Source of the DNA: Clostridia bacterium
GTDB taxonomy: Bacteria; Bacillota; Clostridia; TANB77; CAG-508
Direction of reading: 5' to 3'
DNA length: 50,525 nt
Assembly: GCA_017934475.1 (NCBI GenBank)
Contig: JAGBJN010000002.1
Coordinates: 1 to 50,525, forward strand
Shown here: positions 34,864-43,161 of the stretch, piece after piece
Layout of the letters: every line of letters begins with the position of its first letter
Position numbering within the stretch: the first letter of the stretch is position 1
The notes under the pieces: model-generated
What the model was told of the DNA's origin: nothing
Databases searched by the model: none
The model's input: only the letters and a program-made list of their open reading frames with translations
Position numbers and translations under genes: made by a program

Positions 34864-36843
34864 ATGGGAAAAAAATTATTAATTACAGAGAAACCATCTG
34901 TAGCCATGGAATTTGCTAAAGTACTTGGAATAACAGGACAGAGAAAAGATGGGTATCTTGAATCAGATAACTGGATAATTACATGGTGTGTTGGTCATTT
35001 AGTAACAATGTCATATCCCGAAAAATATGATGAAAAACTAAAATTTTGGAGATTGGATACACTTCCTTTTATACCAAAGGAATATAAATATGAAATTATA
35101 CCAAGTGTTGAAAAACAATTTAATATAATAAAAAAATTATTACAAAGAGATGATTTAGAGGAAATATATAATGCAGGAGACTCTGGACGTGAGGGAGAAT
35201 ATATACAAAGACTTGTTTTTATGATGGCAAATCCTAATCCAAAAGCAAAAATAAAAAGAGTATGGATTGATTCACAAACAGAGGAAGAAATAAAAAGAGG
35301 AATAAATGAAGCAAAAGATGAGGAGGTATATGATAGTCTTTCTGACTCAGCGTACTTAAGAGCTAAGGAAGATTATCTTATTGGAATTAATTTTTCTAGA
35401 CTTTTATCTATTATATATGGAAGACAAATTGCCAAGCAAATAAATGAAGATAAAGCATCAATTTCAGTCGGAAGAGTAATGACTTGTGTGCTTGGAATGG
35501 TGGTTGGAAGAGAAAGAGAAATACGTAACTTTGTTAAGACACCATTTTATAAAATAGTTGGACAATTTGGAAATGATGAAAATTCTTTTAAAGCTGAATG
35601 GAAGGTGCAAGAAAAATCTAAAATGTTTGAATCATATAAATTGTACAATGAATCAGGATTTAAAAAAATCGAGGATGCAAAAGAATTTATTTTATCATTA
35701 GAAAATAAAAATGCTTGTATTGAAGAACTAAAAAAACAAAAAAGCAAAGAAAATGCACCTTTGTTATTTGATTTAGGTGAATTACAAAATGAGTGTACAA
35801 AAAGGTTCAAAATAAAACCGAGTGAAACATTGGATATTATACAAGAGTTATATGAGAAAAAACTTGTTACATATCCAAGAACTGATGCAAGAGTTTTATC
35901 AACTGCTGTAGCAAAAGAAATAAAGAAGAATTTAAATGGTATTGCTAAAGGGTTTAAAGATGAAGAGATTCAAGGCTATATAAGCAAAATGGTAGATGAG
36001 AAATACTCTACTGATTTAATGAAAACCAAATATGTTGATGATAGTAAAATAACAGATCACTATGCTATAATACCGACAGGACAAGGATTCGAAAATTATG
36101 ATAAATTAAAAGATTTGTATAAAGAAGTATACAAAGTTATAGTAAAAAGATTTCTAGCAATATTCTATCCGCCAGCTGAGTTTAATAAAATAAATGTAAC
36201 AGTCGATGTTGATGGAGAAAAGTTTTATACAAGTGGAAAAGTTTGTACAAATTTAGGTTATCTTGAAATACTAAAACCTATAAAGAAAGAAAAGAAGAAA
36301 GTGACAGAAGAGAAATCAACAGATGAAGAACAAGATGTGGAAAACTTAAAAGAAAATGAAGAGGAACAAGAGAATAATCTAGATATACTAACTAAACTAA
36401 AAAAAGGGCAAGAGCTTGATGTTTTGAATTATGAGACAAAAGAAAGTGAGACAACTCCACCAACAAGATATAATAGTGGAAGTTTGATACTTGCTATGAA
36501 AAATGCAGGAAAATATATAGAAGATGAAGCTTTAAGAGAACAAATAAAAGGAGCGGGTATTGGAACAAGTGCAACAAGGCAAGGGATTATTGAAAAATTA
36601 GAAAAAATAAAATATATAGCTATAAATTCTAAAACGCAAATCGTTACTCCAACAGAAAAGGGAGAAGCAATATATGATGTGGTTAAATCAGCAATGCCTG
36701 ACATGCTTAATCCTAAACTTACTGCTAGCTGGGAAAAGGGCTTGGAAATGGTTGCTAAATCTGAAATTAAGTCAGATGAATTTATGGAAAAATTAGAAAA
36801 ATATATTAATAGTAAATTTGATAAATTGGTAGTTAGAAGATAA
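34864..36843 (+). CDS. topB: DNA topoisomerase III (type IA)
   Basis: 659 residues. It decatenates and relaxes single-strand-containing DNA. The Toprim domain starts 'KLLITEKPSVAMEFAKVLG', with 'NAGDSGREGEYIQRLVF' as acidic site (about residue 103). 'SVGRVMTCVLGMVVGRERE' follows, and the active tyrosine is in 'KKLVTYPRTDARVLS' (about residue 338). 'GIGTSATRQGIIEKL' is the usual conserved loop. A Lys- then Glu-rich linker (about residues 473-505) interrupts the C-terminal part and is probably flexible. The zinc ribbons of TopA are absent, as in many TopB. TopB is often carried by conjugative elements, but here no such genes are near and codon use matches the surroundings. It is cotranscribed with the patatin gene 17 bp downstream. 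Confidence 0.94.
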   Translation: MGKKLLITEKPSVAMEFAKVLGITGQRKDGYLESDNWIITWCVGHLVTMSYPEKYDEKLKFWRLDTLPFIPKEYKYEIIPSVEKQFNIIKKLLQRDDLEEIYNAGDSGREGEYIQRLVFMMANPNPKAKIKRVWIDSQTEEEIKRGINEAKDEEVYDSLSDSAYLRAKEDYLIGINFSRLLSIIYGRQIAKQINEDKASISVGRVMTCVLGMVVGREREIRNFVKTPFYKIVGQFGNDENSFKAEWKVQEKSKMFESYKLYNESGFKKIEDAKEFILSLENKNACIEELKKQKSKENAPLLFDLGELQNECTKRFKIKPSETLDIIQELYEKKLVTYPRTDARVLSTAVAKEIKKNLNGIAKGFKDEEIQGYISKMVDEKYSTDLMKTKYVDDSKITDHYAIIPTGQGFENYDKLKDLYKEVYKVIVKRFLAIFYPPAEFNKINVTVDVDGEKFYTSGKVCTNLGYLEILKPIKKEKKKVTEEKSTDEEQDVENLKENEEEQENNLDILTKLKKGQELDVLNYETKESETTPPTRYNSGSLILAMKNAGKYIEDEALREQIKGAGIGTSATRQGIIEKLEKIKYIAINSKTQIVTPTEKGEAIYDVVKSAMPDMLNPKLTASWEKGLEMVAKSEIKSDEFMEKLEKYINSKFDKLVVRR

Positions 36844-36860
36844 TTAAGGAGGCTTTAATT

Positions 36861-37694
36861 ATGAAATTAGGATTAGCTCTTGCAGGTGGAGGAGTAAAAG
36901 GAGCAGCACATATAGGTGTATTAAAGGCTTTAGAAGAAAATGGAATACAAGTAGATATTATTGGAGGTACAAGTATAGGATCTATAGTTGCAAGTTTATA
37001 TGCGATGGGATATAGTCCTGATATTATTTTAGAAGTTTTTAGATTATCTTCCAAGGAAATTATGAGAACTGATGCTGGCTATTTTGCAAGTAATTTCAAA
37101 AATTATAAAAGAATATTGGGGTCGGGAGTTTTTTCAGGAGAACCAATTGAAGAAGTAATTAAACAATGTGCAAGGGAAAGAAATATAATTGATATTAATG
37201 ATATAAAGATGCCAATTGTAATACCAACAGTTGATATAACTAAAAGTAAGAAATATGTATTTACGAATAGAGATTTAGAAGGAGACTATTATATAAAAGA
37301 AGGATTAATAGAAAAAGCAGTTAGAGCAAGTGCAAGTTATCCTGGTGTTTTTGCACCATGTATGTATATGAACCATAAATTTGTTGATGGCGGGATATTA
37401 GATAATATACCAGCACGTGAGGTTAGAAATTTAGGTGCAGATAAAGTTCTTTCCATAAAGTTTGCAAATGATTTAGATAATGATCCTAAAAGTATATATG
37501 AAATTGTCTTTAAATCAATAGATTTGTTATTTGAAGCAAGAGTTAAAGAAGCTTATGAACAAAGTGACTTGCTTATAGATTTAGAACTTCCAGAAGCAAA
37601 TTTATTTAATGCCAAAAAAGTAGATTATTGCTATAAAATTGGTTATGAAACTACAATAGCTCGTATGGCCGAAATAAAGGATATGTTAAAATAG
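36861..37694 (+). CDS. Patatin-like phospholipase (RssA/YchK type)
   Basis: 277 residues; AGGAGG precedes the ATG. A serine-aspartate lipid acyl hydrolase. The oxyanion loop is 'ALAGGGVKGAAHIGVLKAL', the nucleophile elbow GTSIGS (Ser about residue 43), and the catalytic Asp lies in 'VDGGILDNIPAREV' (about residue 178). It is a short single-domain form without signal peptide, so probably acts from the cytoplasm on membrane lipids. It is coupled to topB by a 17-bp gap. Substrate is unknown. Confidence 0.93.
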   Translation: MKLGLALAGGGVKGAAHIGVLKALEENGIQVDIIGGTSIGSIVASLYAMGYSPDIILEVFRLSSKEIMRTDAGYFASNFKNYKRILGSGVFSGEPIEEVIKQCARERNIIDINDIKMPIVIPTVDITKSKKYVFTNRDLEGDYYIKEGLIEKAVRASASYPGVFAPCMYMNHKFVDGGILDNIPAREVRNLGADKVLSIKFANDLDNDPKSIYEIVFKSIDLLFEARVKEAYEQSDLLIDLELPEANLFNAKKVDYCYKIGYETTIARMAEIKDMLK

Positions 37695-37707
37695 TGAAAA
37701 ATAGATT

Positions 37708-37735
37708 TGAAATATATGTTAAAAATAGTATAATT
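37708..37735 (+). promoter_or_regulatory. Promoter of the SUMF1-like gene
   Basis: TTGAAA (37708-37713), 16-bp spacer, TATAAT (37730-37735), directly after the patatin stop codon. Confidence 0.6.
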
Positions 37736-37804
37736 GTAGAAGTAGCAAAAATATGTGAAAGTAGAAAAGCGCTAGTTTATAGTGCATATAAGAAAGGAGA
37801 CATT

Positions 37805-38593
37805 ATGAAACGGGAAAAATATCAAAATCCAGTAATTCCGAAAGGATATAAGTACCTGGAAGGTGAATGGCAGAACGGTTTTGTTATTCAAAGAATTAGT
37901 GACAAAAGTGAGCTTGTATGGGTTCCTGTTGGAGCTTTAGTACCAAATGGGACTTTGGATGGAAAAAGTTTTTCTGAAAAATTTGGCTTAAGAATATACC
38001 AAAAATTTGAAAATGTTTCTGAAGAAGGATTTAATGAAGACTTAAACGAGGAATTTGTTCTTCAAGCAAGAAGTGTTGAAAAATATGGTGGTTTTTACAT
38101 TTCACGTTTCAACATTTCCAAAAATGAGAGAGGGGAACCTCAATCGTTAAAAGGGTTCGAACCATGGACCTGGATACGTTTTAAAGAAGCACAAAAAGTA
38201 GTATCAACATTTGAAAATTCTGAAAAACTAAAAAGCCATCTGGTGTATGGTGTTGAGTACGATTCAGTTCTAGAATGGCTTATAGTTTCAGGAGCTAAAA
38301 AAAAGGAAGAAATTATAAAAAATTCCTCAAGTTGGGGAAATTATTATAATTTGAAGGAAAAAAATTTCTTAAAAAAAACAGGTGCGTCAGAATTATGGTG
38401 TGCCAACAACATCTATGACCTTGCGGGAAATGTAGATGAATGGACACAAGAGTTATTTGGTGCACGCTACATTTCTGTACGAGGTGCAAGTTTTGAAGAT
38501 CCGGGTAATATTTCTTGTTCATCCAGGCAAGAAATTAGCCCAGAGCTAAGTTCTGGATCAACTGGATTTAGGTTGAGTCTATATATTAGGTGA
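37805..38593 (+). CDS. SUMF1/FGE-fold (formylglycine-generating enzyme-like) protein
   Basis: 262 residues from ATG 37805, set by AAAGGAG 5-6 nt upstream; the frame is open back to 37694 but that part is promoter and leader. Signature parts of the C-type-lectin-like SUMF1 fold: 'ELVWVPVGAL', 'YGGFYISRFNISK', 'PWTWIRFKEAQKV', 'LVYGVEYDSVLEWLIVSGA', 'NIYDLAGNVDEWTQE', 'YISVRGASFEDPG', 'SSGSTGFRLSLYIR'. Whether it has the copper-site cysteines of true FGE is doubtful, so it may be a binding protein. Codon use is unlike its neighbours: CGG (codon 3), CGT, CGC and CGA for arginine, and TGA stop, suggesting transfer. It is a single-gene unit with a strong terminator. Confidence 0.82.
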   Translation: MKREKYQNPVIPKGYKYLEGEWQNGFVIQRISDKSELVWVPVGALVPNGTLDGKSFSEKFGLRIYQKFENVSEEGFNEDLNEEFVLQARSVEKYGGFYISRFNISKNERGEPQSLKGFEPWTWIRFKEAQKVVSTFENSEKLKSHLVYGVEYDSVLEWLIVSGAKKKEEIIKNSSSWGNYYNLKEKNFLKKTGASELWCANNIYDLAGNVDEWTQELFGARYISVRGASFEDPGNISCSSRQEISPELSSGSTGFRLSLYIR

Positions 38594-38599
38594 AGAAAG

Positions 38600-38633
38600 A
38601 GAGAACTTTGAAATTTCAAAGTTCTCTTTTTTT
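38600..38633 (+). terminator. Terminator of the SUMF1-like gene
   Basis: A 28-bp perfect palindrome (38600-38627; AGAGAACTTTGAAA and its complement) followed by a T-run. Confidence 0.85.
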
Positions 38634-38729
38634 AGATGTAGAAAAACGAGATGGAACTTTAGTCATATTTTCACTTTTTTTTATATTAAACATAATATAT
38701 ACAAATGACATAAAAGGGAGGAAATAAAA

Positions 38730-39984
38730 ATGAGTGAATACATAATAGAAGGAGGAAGAAGACTTGAAGGAGAACTTTCTATTTCTGGATCAAAAAATGC
38801 TTCACTTCCTATAATAGCGGGAACAATACTTAGTGGTAAGATTTCAAAATTATATAATATTCCTAAAATTCAAGACACAAGAATAACTTTAGAGATTTTA
38901 CAACAATTAGGTTGCAAAGTTAGGCAAAATAGTGGTAAAATAGAAATCAATACAAAACAAATGAACAAAACGCAAATACCAGAAGATATGATGAGAAAAA
39001 TGAGGTCAACTGTGGTAATGGCAGGAGCAATATTGCGGTAGATTTAGGGAAGTGACTTTTTCATATCCTGGTGGATGTGAAATTGGAGCTAGGCCAATAG
39101 ATTTACATTTATCTTCTTTTAGAAAATTAGGAGTAAATATTGAAGAAAAAGGTGGATTTATCTATTGTAAATGTGATAAAATAGTAGGAACAGAAATTGA
39201 TTTAGATTTTCCTAGTGTAGGAGCAACTGAAAATATTATTCTTCTTTCAGTTTTAGGAGAAGGCACGACAACTATAATTAATGCTGCTATGGAACCAGAA
39301 ATTGAGGATTTAGCTAAATTCTTAAATAGAATGGGTGCAAAAATTGTTGGAGCAGGAACTAATGTTATAAAAATAACAGGAGTTAAAAATTTAAAAGATG
39401 TTAGTTATAAAATAATGTCAGATAGAATAGAAGCAGGAACTTTTTTGTGTATGACTGCAGCAACGGGAGGTAAGGTAGTATTATCAAATATTGAAACAGA
39501 ACATATAACTCCAGTTGTACATAAATTAGAAGAATGTGGATGTAAATTTGAAATAAAAGAAAAGAAACTTATTATAAGTGCTCCTAAAAAGTTGAAAGCG
39601 GTTGATATAAAAACTATGCCTTATCCTGGATTTCCAACAGATATGCAATCAGTTTTTTCAAGTATGCTTTGTGTAGCAAAAGGTACTTCTATTATAATAG
39701 AAAATATTTTTGAAAATAGATATAAATATATATCTGAACTAAATAAAATGGGAGCTAGAACTCAAATAGAAGGAAAAACACTTGTTATAAAAGGTACAAG
39801 ACATTTGAATGGTGCCAATATTGAAGCAAAAGATTTAAGAGGTGGTGCAGCACTTGTGCTAGCTGGTTTGGTTGCAAAAGGAAAAACTAGGGTTCAAAAT
39901 ATACAGTTTATTCAAAGAGGATATGAAGATATAGAAAGAAAATTGTTTAATTTGGGTGCAAAAATAAAAATGGAAAATACCTAA
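38730..39984 (+). CDS. murA: UDP-GlcNAc enolpyruvyl transferase MurA, interrupted by a +1 frameshift at CGG
   Basis: First committed enzyme of peptidoglycan synthesis (adds enolpyruvate to UDP-GlcNAc). AAAGGGAGG precedes ATG 38730; only weak promoter boxes are seen before it. Residues 1-102 (first frame) include the catalytic Lys in 'GSKNASLP' and 'MRSTVVMAGAIL'. Then CGG (39036-39038) is followed at once by TAG in zero frame. The +1 frame goes on as 'GRFREVTFSYPGGCEIGARPIDLHL', written here in two parts: GRFREVTFSY and PGGCEIGARP, the latter holding the catalytic Cys. It then runs to 'RGGAALVLAGLVAKG' and the stop. Skipping one C gives 417 residues, exactly family length, and L-G-R-F as in Bacillus MurA. 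It is first of the division cluster genes; divIB follows after 16 bp. Confidence 0.92.
39036..39039 (+). other. +1 frameshift site CGGT (followed by zero-frame stop) in murA
   Basis: Zero frame: ATA TTG CGG TAG. Conserved product: ATA TTG (skip C) GGT AGA TTT. A rare codon directly followed by an in-frame stop is a strong setting for a +1 shift, since both slow the ribosome. Confidence 0.75.
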
Positions 39985-40000
39985 GAAAAGAGGGAAAATA

Positions 40001-41095
40001 GTGGCGAAGAATACAAAAAATAATTTGTATGATATTGAAAAAGAAAATAAGTCAAAAAATACTAAAAGTAAAAAAAATATAAAAAATAATAAAAATGTCA
40101 ATAAAAGTGTTAATAAAAAAGAAAAGACTTCTTTTGATAATGAAATTATTATCGGAGTTACAAATCTTACAAGGGAGCATATTGATGAAGATAATAATAA
40201 AAAGAAAAAAAAGAATGTAGCAAAAAAAAAGGTGAAGCAAAATGAAAAAAAACAGCCTAAAAAACAAAAACAACCAAAAGTTAATAAAAAAGAAGTTGTT
40301 GAAAAAGTAATTCTAGATGAAGAAGTTTTTTTAGAGCAAAGAAAAGAGGAAAGAAAAGAAAAGAGAAAAAGAAATTTTAAAATTGCTAAAATCCTTATGA
40401 TTTTGGCATTAATAATTGCAACAATTTTAATAATACTTTTCTCGCCACTATTTAATATAAAAGAAATTGAAGTTAAAAACAATGAATTAATTTCAACTGA
40501 ACAAATACTTAATCTTTCTGGAATAAAAAAAGATGTGAATACATTTAAAGTAAATACTGGAAGTGTTAGTAATCAAATAAAGGAAAACTTATATATTGAG
40601 GATGCTGAGATTATTAGAGAGTTACCTTCAAAGATTGTTATTAATATAAAAGAAAGAAAACCATCTTTTATAATTGAATATGCAAACGGTTATGCAACTA
40701 TAGATAGAACAGGATTTATTTTAGAGTTAAGTGAAACTAAAAAAGAATTACCTATAATACAAGGCTTGGAAACAGTAAGTGATAAATTTCAGGTTGGTAA
40801 AAAATTAGAAAAAGGTGATATAAATAAAATATATATTATATCTAAAATAGTTGATATTGCAAATAGCAATGACATGGGAAATTTAATAACAAGAATAGAT
40901 ATTGAAAATACAAAAGAAATAAAATTGATTATAGAATCCAAAGAAAAAACAGCGTATATTGGAGATGATTCAAATTTAAATATTAAATTACTTACAATAA
41001 AACAAATGATAGAAAAAACTGAAGGACTAGCAGGAGAAATACTTGTTAATATTGATTTGAATTCTGAATATCCAGTATTTAGAGAAAGAGTATAA
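40001..41095 (+). CDS. ftsQ: Cell-division protein DivIB/FtsQ
   Basis: 364 residues, GTG start after AGAGGG. A bitopic membrane protein that links early and late divisome parts. The first ~125 residues are an unusually long cytoplasmic arm, very rich in Lys and Asn. One membrane span follows (about residues 128-150, 'ILMILALIIATILIILF'). Then comes the POTRA domain ('LFNIKEIEVKNNELISTEQIL') and the beta domain ('ELPSKIVINIKERKPSFIIEY', 'IDRTGFILEL'). It ends about 16 bp before the first DUF881 gene with an AAGGAGGAG site. Position and topology support the call, though FtsQ sequences are poorly conserved. Confidence 0.92.
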   Translation: MAKNTKNNLYDIEKENKSKNTKSKKNIKNNKNVNKSVNKKEKTSFDNEIIIGVTNLTREHIDEDNNKKKKKNVAKKKVKQNEKKQPKKQKQPKVNKKEVVEKVILDEEVFLEQRKEERKEKRKRNFKIAKILMILALIIATILIILFSPLFNIKEIEVKNNELISTEQILNLSGIKKDVNTFKVNTGSVSNQIKENLYIEDAEIIRELPSKIVINIKERKPSFIIEYANGYATIDRTGFILELSETKKELPIIQGLETVSDKFQVGKKLEKGDINKIYIISKIVDIANSNDMGNLITRIDIENTKEIKLIIESKEKTAYIGDDSNLNIKLLTIKQMIEKTEGLAGEILVNIDLNSEYPVFRERV

Positions 41096-41110
41096 GGAGG
41101 AGTGAAATAA

Positions 41111-41836
41111 GTGGACAAGATTAAGGCAGCTATTACTTTGGGAGTTGTATGTTTAATACTTACAATGGCAATTTGTGTTCAAATTAGGACTATGAATAGC
41201 GTTAATCAAGAGGTATCAAAAACTTTCGAAGAAAATAGTTTAAGAGATGAAGTTCTTAAATGGAAAGAAAAGAATGACGAAATAACTAAGCAATTAGACA
41301 ATGCAGAAAAAAAACTTGCAAAAGTTAGAACAGATGCAACAAAAGATGATGAGACAGCTTCTTCAATAGAAGAACAAATAACTGAAAATAATAACCTACT
41401 TGGTTTAACAGATGTTGTGGGACAAGGAGTAGAAATAACATTAAAAGATGATCCAAATGCTACAATTGAGTCAATAGGAGTATTTGGAGATATTTCAGAA
41501 CATATTATCCATGATGCTGATTTAAGAGTAATTGTAAATGAATTAAAAAATAGTGGAGCAGAAGCTATTTCAATAAATGGTGAGAGATTAGTAAATACTA
41601 CTGCAATTACATGTATTGGTAATGTAATTAAAGTAAATGATGAAAGAATATCATCTCCATTTACAATAAAAGCAATTGGCTTACCTGAAAGTTTAGCAAG
41701 TATTGATAGACCAGGTGGATATGTAGAATTTATAAGAGAGTATGGAATTGTATTTACAATGAAAAGGAGTAATAATATAGAAATTCCAAAATATAGTGGA
41801 GTTATTTCTGCTAAAAACATGGTAACTCAAAATTAA
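41111..41836 (+). CDS. DUF881 membrane protein (YlxW/YlxX type), first copy
   Basis: 241 residues, GTG start with AAGGAGGAG upstream. One N-terminal membrane span (residues 4-25), then a coiled coil (about 30-95, 'KWKEKNDEITKQLDNAEKKLAKV'), then the DUF881 domain ('GLTDVVGQGVEITLKDDP', 'IIHDADLRVIVNELKNSGAEAISINGERL', 'PFTIKAIG'). Bacillus has the same pair of DUF881 genes (ylxW, ylxX) between divIB and sbp, so gene order strongly supports orthology. The function in division is not known. Confidence 0.9.
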   Translation: MDKIKAAITLGVVCLILTMAICVQIRTMNSVNQEVSKTFEENSLRDEVLKWKEKNDEITKQLDNAEKKLAKVRTDATKDDETASSIEEQITENNNLLGLTDVVGQGVEITLKDDPNATIESIGVFGDISEHIIHDADLRVIVNELKNSGAEAISINGERLVNTTAITCIGNVIKVNDERISSPFTIKAIGLPESLASIDRPGGYVEFIREYGIVFTMKRSNNIEIPKYSGVISAKNMVTQN

Positions 41837-41851
41837 TAGAGGTGAGATAAT

Positions 41852-42562
41852 TTGAATAAAAATAAATTAGTGATGGTGATAGTTGTTTGTGCTGTATCTG
41901 CTATTTTCTTTACTGTTATATTTGCACAATTTAAAACTGTTGAAGAAACTGATGTTACAGGAATTAGAACAGCCAGAGAAGAAGAATTACAAACAATGCT
42001 TTCTGAATATAAAACAAAATATGAAGAAATGGAAGAAAAATTAACAGATACACAAAATAGAATAGAAGAATACGAAAAAATGATAACAACAAATGAAAAT
42101 GATTCTGAACTACTTGAAGAAGAATTACAACAAACAAATATGCTTGTAGGTAAAACAGATGTTGTTGGTGAAGGTGTAATTGTTACATTAACTGATAATC
42201 AAGAAAAATCAATAGAACCCAGTGATTTAAGAACTCTTATAAATGAACTTAAACTTGCTGGGGCAGAGGCCATTTCAATTAATGATAAAAGAGTTCTAAA
42301 TATGACTGAAATTGTTGAAGTAAATGGTGGAACAATATTAGTAAATACTGAAAGAGTTACTTCACCATATGTTGTAAAGGCGATAGGAGATAAAACATAT
42401 TTATCAAGTGCTTTAAGTTTAAAAAATAGTGGCTTTATAGATACTACAAACAAAGTTGGAAAATCAGCACAGATGAAGGCAGAAAACAAAGTTGAAATAA
42501 ACGCTTATAATAGTGATAAAAAACAGCTTTCATTTAAATATGCTAAGGAGGTAGAAGAATAA
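41852..42562 (+). CDS. DUF881 membrane protein (YlxW/YlxX type), second copy
   Basis: 236 residues, TTG start (AGAGGTGAG upstream). Same plan as the gene before it: membrane span (residues 6-25), coiled coil (about 40-85, 'EEKLTDTQNRIEEYEKM'), DUF881 domain ('VVGEGVIVTLTDN', 'PSDLRTLINELKLAGAEAISINDKRVL', 'PYVVKAIG'). The two copies clearly arose by duplication and lie 15 bp apart. Its stop codon overlaps the start of sbp by one base, so the two are coupled. Confidence 0.9.
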   Translation: MNKNKLVMVIVVCAVSAIFFTVIFAQFKTVEETDVTGIRTAREEELQTMLSEYKTKYEEMEEKLTDTQNRIEEYEKMITTNENDSELLEEELQQTNMLVGKTDVVGEGVIVTLTDNQEKSIEPSDLRTLINELKLAGAEAISINDKRVLNMTEIVEVNGGTILVNTERVTSPYVVKAIGDKTYLSSALSLKNSGFIDTTNKVGKSAQMKAENKVEINAYNSDKKQLSFKYAKEVEE

Positions 42563-42945
42563 TGATGGTTATAATAGCAATAGTTATAGGATGTGTAATA
42601 GGTGCAATAATTGGACTTAATATCCCAATAATTCCATATTCTGCATCAGGATATTTAGCAATAGCAATAGTTGCAGCATTAGATTCAGTGTTTGGAGGAA
42701 TTACTTCAATATTAAATAAAAACTTTGACATGAAAATATTTTTATCAGGATTTTTTGTAAATGCTATACTTGCAATGCTTCTAACTTTCTTAGGCGAAAA
42801 ATTAAATGTTGATATTTATCTTGCAGCAGTTGTTGTATTTGTTGGAAGAATGTTCTTGAATTTAGCTTTAATTAGAAGATATTGTATAGATAAATTATCT
42901 TCTAAAAAAGATACAAATAGCAAAAAAGTAAATGAAGAAATTTAA
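42562..42945 (+). CDS. sbp: Small basic protein Sbp (DUF1290)
   Basis: 127 residues with three to four membrane segments (about residues 2-20, 27-45, 62-82, 88-106) and a charged tail (KLSSKKDTNSKK). Contains the family motif 'GLNIPIIPYSASGYLAIAIVAALDSVFGGI', seen here as PIIPYSASGYLAIAIVAALD and SVFGGI. It overlaps the previous gene by one base (AAGGAGG inside that gene). In Bacillus and most Clostridia it lies between the DUF881 genes and ftsA, as here. Function unknown. Confidence 0.92.
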   Translation: MMVIIAIVIGCVIGAIIGLNIPIIPYSASGYLAIAIVAALDSVFGGITSILNKNFDMKIFLSGFFVNAILAMLLTFLGEKLNVDIYLAAVVVFVGRMFLNLALIRRYCIDKLSSKKDTNSKKVNEEI

Positions 42946-42964
42946 TTAATAAAATACAAAAAAT

Positions 42965-42988
42965 GAGCGTAAAAAATGCTCTTTTTTT
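42965..42988 (+). terminator. Terminator between sbp and ftsA
   Basis: A short stem GAGCGT/ATGCTC (42965-42970 with 42976-42981) and a run of seven Ts. It separates the murA-sbp unit from ftsAZ. Confidence 0.7.
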
Positions 42989-43046
42989 GTTTAAGAAAAT
43001 AGAATAAAAAGACACTAATTTACATAAGAAATAAACATTCGATTTT

Positions 43047-43090
43047 ATTACAAAAATGTAACAAAAATATTACAAAAATATTACAAATTT
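43047..43090 (+). promoter_or_regulatory. Four tandem 11-bp repeats before the ftsA promoter (WalR-like site)
   Basis: Units: ATTACAAAAAT, GTAACAAAAAT, ATTACAAAAAT, ATTACAAATTT, exactly 11 bp apart and ending 3 bp before the -35 box. Read in the other phase this is TATTAC-N5-TGTAAC-N5-TATTAC-N5-TATTAC. The WalR (YycF) consensus is two TGTWAH boxes with 5 bp between; one unit matches fully and three differ at one base. WalR is known to control ftsAZ in Bacillus subtilis. Helical phasing suggests several response-regulator units binding one DNA face; an A-tract UP element is the alternative. Confidence 0.55.
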
Positions 43091-43093
43091 CTA

Positions 43094-43122
43094 TTGACTT
43101 TTTATTCAAAATATAATATTCT
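43094..43122 (+). promoter_or_regulatory. Promoter of ftsAZ
   Basis: TTGACT (43094-43099), 17-bp spacer, TATTCT (43117-43122). A better -10 (TATAAT 43112-43117) lies only 12 bp away from the -35, so the weaker pair with correct spacing is preferred. Confidence 0.5.
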
Positions 43123-43161
43123 ATGGAAGAAATAATTTAATAATAAATGGAGGAGTTAACT

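Noticed and set aside
34864-36843. Integrative conjugative element suggested by topB
   Set aside because: No relaxase, VirB4/VirD4, integrase or att repeats; composition matches neighbours.
37694-37804. N-terminal extension of the SUMF1-like protein
   Set aside because: The stretch contains a promoter and the ribosome site for ATG 37805; it shows no protein-like conservation.
37805-38593. Diversity-generating retroelement target
   Set aside because: The fold is right, but no reverse transcriptase, template repeat or Asn-rich variable tail is visible in the window.
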